From positions 1 to 22,415 of IMG/VR virus record IMGVR_UViG_3300009285_000298: a DNA stretch of 22,415 nt; one strand, written 5' to 3'. Below the pieces are notes generated by a model. That model did no database searches. It saw nothing but the letters and a program-made list of their open reading frames with translations, and was not told the DNA's origin. The DNA comes from a virus. The position numbers and the translations under genes are program-made. The number at the start of each line of letters is the position of its first letter. Positions within the stretch are counted from its first letter, which is position 1. Positions 20,362 through 22,415 of this stretch are shown piece after piece.

Positions 20362-21591
20362 ATGGCAGTAACCGTAGCTTCGATCATTACCAACCTTGAT
20401 ACATATATTAGAGACACTTCTAATAATAGTATCTCTGCAGCTGAACGTCTTCAGTACATCACTGAGGCGACTGTTTGGCTACAGGAAGAACTGCAGAATG
20501 ATTTGCAGAATGAAACCTATGACCTCAACTACCTTGATTCTGTATATAAGTACAAAGTTACTACTGCTGTGGCTGATCTGTTTGAGGCGGTAGACATGCG
20601 TAGAGCGCAGGACGATCATGTGATCTCTTGGTCAAGAAAGTCTCCCAGAGAAGTTGCTGAGGAGATAGGACAGCAGAGTGGTGAGTCAGTATATGCTATT
20701 GAGCGTCACGATAATGAGAACTATCTTCTTGTTAACCATGACTCTAAGTATCACGCCTTGATAGTTGAAAGTGGTGATGATCTTACGGCAAATGCAACTT
20801 GGCAGGTTGACAGTACCAACTCAGATGCAACCAACTTAACCCTTGATGAGGTGGAGTTTCTTTATGGAAACGGCTCTTTCAATTTTGATGCAGATGTGTC
20901 TCAAAGCGGAAACAACAGAGCAACCATCTACGCAGATGATTACGAAGAAATGGACCTTACTGATTACCTTGATCTTGCATCATGGATTTTCGAAGTATAC
21001 ATTCCTGACGTTACTAACTTTACATCAGTCACTCTTTACTGGGGTTCATCCTCAACTTCCTACTGGTCAGCATCAGCAACAACCGATATTAACGGTAGTG
21101 CTTGGGCTGCAGGATGGAATACAGTAAAGATTAACTGGGCAGATGCAACGGCAACTTCCTCACCTGATGAGACAGCAATTGACTACATACGATTGGATTA
21201 CAACTACGGTGCTGGACAGGGAGATGATACGGACTTTAGACTTGATCACTTGAGACTTGCAAGACCTGAGAAGCTAAAGTTCTACTACACATCATGGTCT
21301 GTTGGAGAGACAAGCACATCTGATTCTACAAAAGTATACGCCTTTGCAGCAACAACAAACGTGCCCTTCTTCTCTGGACAGTACGATCAGTACAAATATG
21401 CAGTTGCTCACAAGGCAGCCTCTCGTGCCTTCTTCAAGATGGGACTTCGTGATGATGCAATCTCTGAGGAGGTTGAAGCAATCAAAGCACTCAATCGTGC
21501 CAAGAAAGGAATCCCTTCTTCACGCACACCAGAGGTAAAGTCATTCAAGGTTGGTGGAATTAACTTTAGAAGAAGAACTAGACGTGGATAA
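20362..21591 (+). CDS. head-tail adaptor-like protein with inserted beta-sandwich
   Basis: 409 aa. The N-terminal about 110 residues (ITNLDTYIRDTSNNSIS, ERLQYITEATVWLQEEL) and C-terminal about 75 residues (YDQYKYAVAHKAASRAFFKMG, EEVEAIKALNRAKK) are helical and resemble the two halves of phage head-tail adaptor (connector) proteins that bind under the portal. Between them, about residues 135-305, lies a Trp/Tyr-rich beta-sandwich (SWIFEVYIPDV, VTLYWGSS, WAAGWNTVKINW, FRLDHLRL), the look of a carbohydrate-binding jelly roll. The basic tail RRRTRRG may touch DNA or the portal. Confidence 0.7.
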   Translation: MAVTVASIITNLDTYIRDTSNNSISAAERLQYITEATVWLQEELQNDLQNETYDLNYLDSVYKYKVTTAVADLFEAVDMRRAQDDHVISWSRKSPREVAEEIGQQSGESVYAIERHDNENYLLVNHDSKYHALIVESGDDLTANATWQVDSTNSDATNLTLDEVEFLYGNGSFNFDADVSQSGNNRATIYADDYEEMDLTDYLDLASWIFEVYIPDVTNFTSVTLYWGSSSTSYWSASATTDINGSAWAAGWNTVKINWADATATSSPDETAIDYIRLDYNYGAGQGDDTDFRLDHLRLARPEKLKFYYTSWSVGETSTSDSTKVYAFAATTNVPFFSGQYDQYKYAVAHKAASRAFFKMGLRDDAISEEVEAIKALNRAKKGIPSSRTPEVKSFKVGGINFRRRTRRG

Positions 21592-21596
21592 CACCC

Positions 21597-21625
21597 TTTA
21601 CTTTGTTATACTTTCGTGATATAAT
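21597..21625 (+). promoter_or_regulatory. promoter for the last gene, leaderless
   Basis: TTTACT (21597-21602), a 17-bp spacer ending in TGA, TATAAT (21620-21625). The predicted start, near 21632, is 5 nt before ATG 21637. Confidence 0.8.
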
Positions 21626-21636
21626 TATATAGAAAT

Positions 21637-22415
21637 ATGGACCCAAAAGCACCAGTAGCAGGATCATCAAATGAGGAGTTTATGCAGACACTGCAATCCA
21701 CTCTCCTGAATCAGTCAAACATCATATCCTCTCAGGATACAAATATAGAGAAGTCAATCCAGTCAGCAATTACTGGTATTCAGACATCTGCAGACAAATC
21801 TAAACAGGCACTTGAATCATCTGCAAACAGAGAGATTTCTTTCCAGAAGGAACAGTTTGGTCAGCAACGTACCGCAGCACTTGAGGCTGGACGTGGTGGT
21901 GCAGTTGGTACAGTTGCTCTTGCCGATCTTGATACGAGAACAGAAAAGAGTTTGAGAGACATGGAACAACGCAAGCAGGAACTAATCTTGCAGGGTGACG
22001 CAGCAGCAGCTGGTAAGATTTCTGATCTACAGTTGAAGTCTCTTGAGTTCCAACAGCAAGCACGCCAGCAAGTATTTTCTAATCTACTATCACTAGGTAA
22101 CTTTGCGATTAGTAAGCAACAGGAGAATAGACTTTCCTCACAGCAGAACTTTGCTGAGAAACAAGCTATTAATAGTGTTGCTCTAAAGTACGGACTATCA
22201 GTATCCGCTGGTGAGACACTTGACTCTATTACTACAAAGGCAATGCCATTTGCTTCCGAGGAGCAAAAGCTTTCCCTTGCAAAGACACGTGCTGATATTG
22301 CTCGTGCGAACGCAGAAGCACAGAAGGCTCTTAAGGGAGACAAAGTAAAGATGGATCAACTTACTGCCATGACACTTGCTCAGTCTATTAATGACAAGAT
22401 TGAATCAGGTGATAT
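21637..22415 (+). CDS. helical, Gln/Ala-rich virion protein, partial
   Basis: Open from ATG 21637 to the window edge (259 codons, no stop). The protein is almost all helix and rich in Gln, Ala, Ser and Lys, with coiled-coil stretches (REISFQKEQFGQQRTAALEAGRG, MEQRKQELILQGDAAAAGKI, QKLSLAKTRADIARANAEAQ). A Gly-Arg-Gly-Gly break near residues 85-90 separates two helical parts. The composition fits an internal virion or ejection protein or a tape-measure-like protein. No motif decides between these. Its own leaderless promoter lies upstream. Confidence 0.7.
   Translation, partial: MDPKAPVAGSSNEEFMQTLQSTLLNQSNIISSQDTNIEKSIQSAITGIQTSADKSKQALESSANREISFQKEQFGQQRTAALEAGRGGAVGTVALADLDTRTEKSLRDMEQRKQELILQGDAAAAGKISDLQLKSLEFQQQARQQVFSNLLSLGNFAISKQQENRLSSQQNFAEKQAINSVALKYGLSVSAGETLDSITTKAMPFASEEQKLSLAKTRADIARANAEAQKALKGDKVKMDQLTAMTLAQSINDKIESGD

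Overview
The window is part of a tailed double-stranded DNA phage genome. It carries a phage-type tRNA array followed by the late head and structural module in conserved order: terminase, portal, scaffold, capsid, adaptor and fibre-like proteins. No host gene, integrase or rRNA is visible. Nearly everything reads rightward.

The host cannot be named from the sequence. Base composition is moderately AT-rich and the standard genetic code is used. Seven rightward promoters and one leftward promoter share one design: a -35 of TTGC.. or TTTAC., a spacer of exactly 17 bp, and an extended -10 (TGN-TATAAT or TATACT). Several place the predicted start of transcription 0-12 nt before the ATG. Most structural genes start a few bases after the previous stop with no Shine-Dalgarno sequence. 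This fits a host with a sigma70-like factor and frequent leaderless or SD-independent initiation. A Patescibacteria/CPR-type host is one possibility, but that is inference only.

Layout. (1) 1-427 has no rightward gene. It holds a consensus leftward promoter (342-370), a leftward intrinsic terminator at the left edge and two copies of a 24-nt repeat, which together predict a leftward RNA of about 320 nt. (2) 434-1060 is a probable small terminase subunit with a leaderless start. (3) 1111-5017 is an array of 26 recognisable tRNA genes for 17 amino acids (no Met, His or Thr found), plus a phage-encoded tmRNA, a glutaredoxin whose 3' end overlaps a tRNA-Leu, a small zinc-ribbon protein and several tRNA-sized inverted-repeat elements that are not canonical tRNAs. 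(4) 5106-7744 holds the large terminase subunit, a 54-aa gene, an HNH homing endonuclease and a conserved-looking small gene. (5) 7794-10199 holds the portal and a small gene. (6) 10201-12556 is a promoter with a strongly structured leader of about 160 nt, then scaffold, a putative decoration protein and the major capsid protein. (7) 12622-12957 is a second endonuclease of Vsr/DUF559 type inserted after the capsid gene. (8) 12894-20330 is a tightly packed run of beta-helix, coiled-coil, repeat-containing, glycine-rich and other virion proteins. (9) 20362-21591 is a head-tail-adaptor-like protein with an inserted beta-sandwich. (10) 21637-22415 is a helical protein cut by the window edge.

Together, the terminase pair packages DNA through the portal into a shell built from capsid, scaffold and decoration proteins. 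The downstream genes supply the connector, fibres and adhesins. The tRNAs and tmRNA would support translation and ribosome rescue during late expression.
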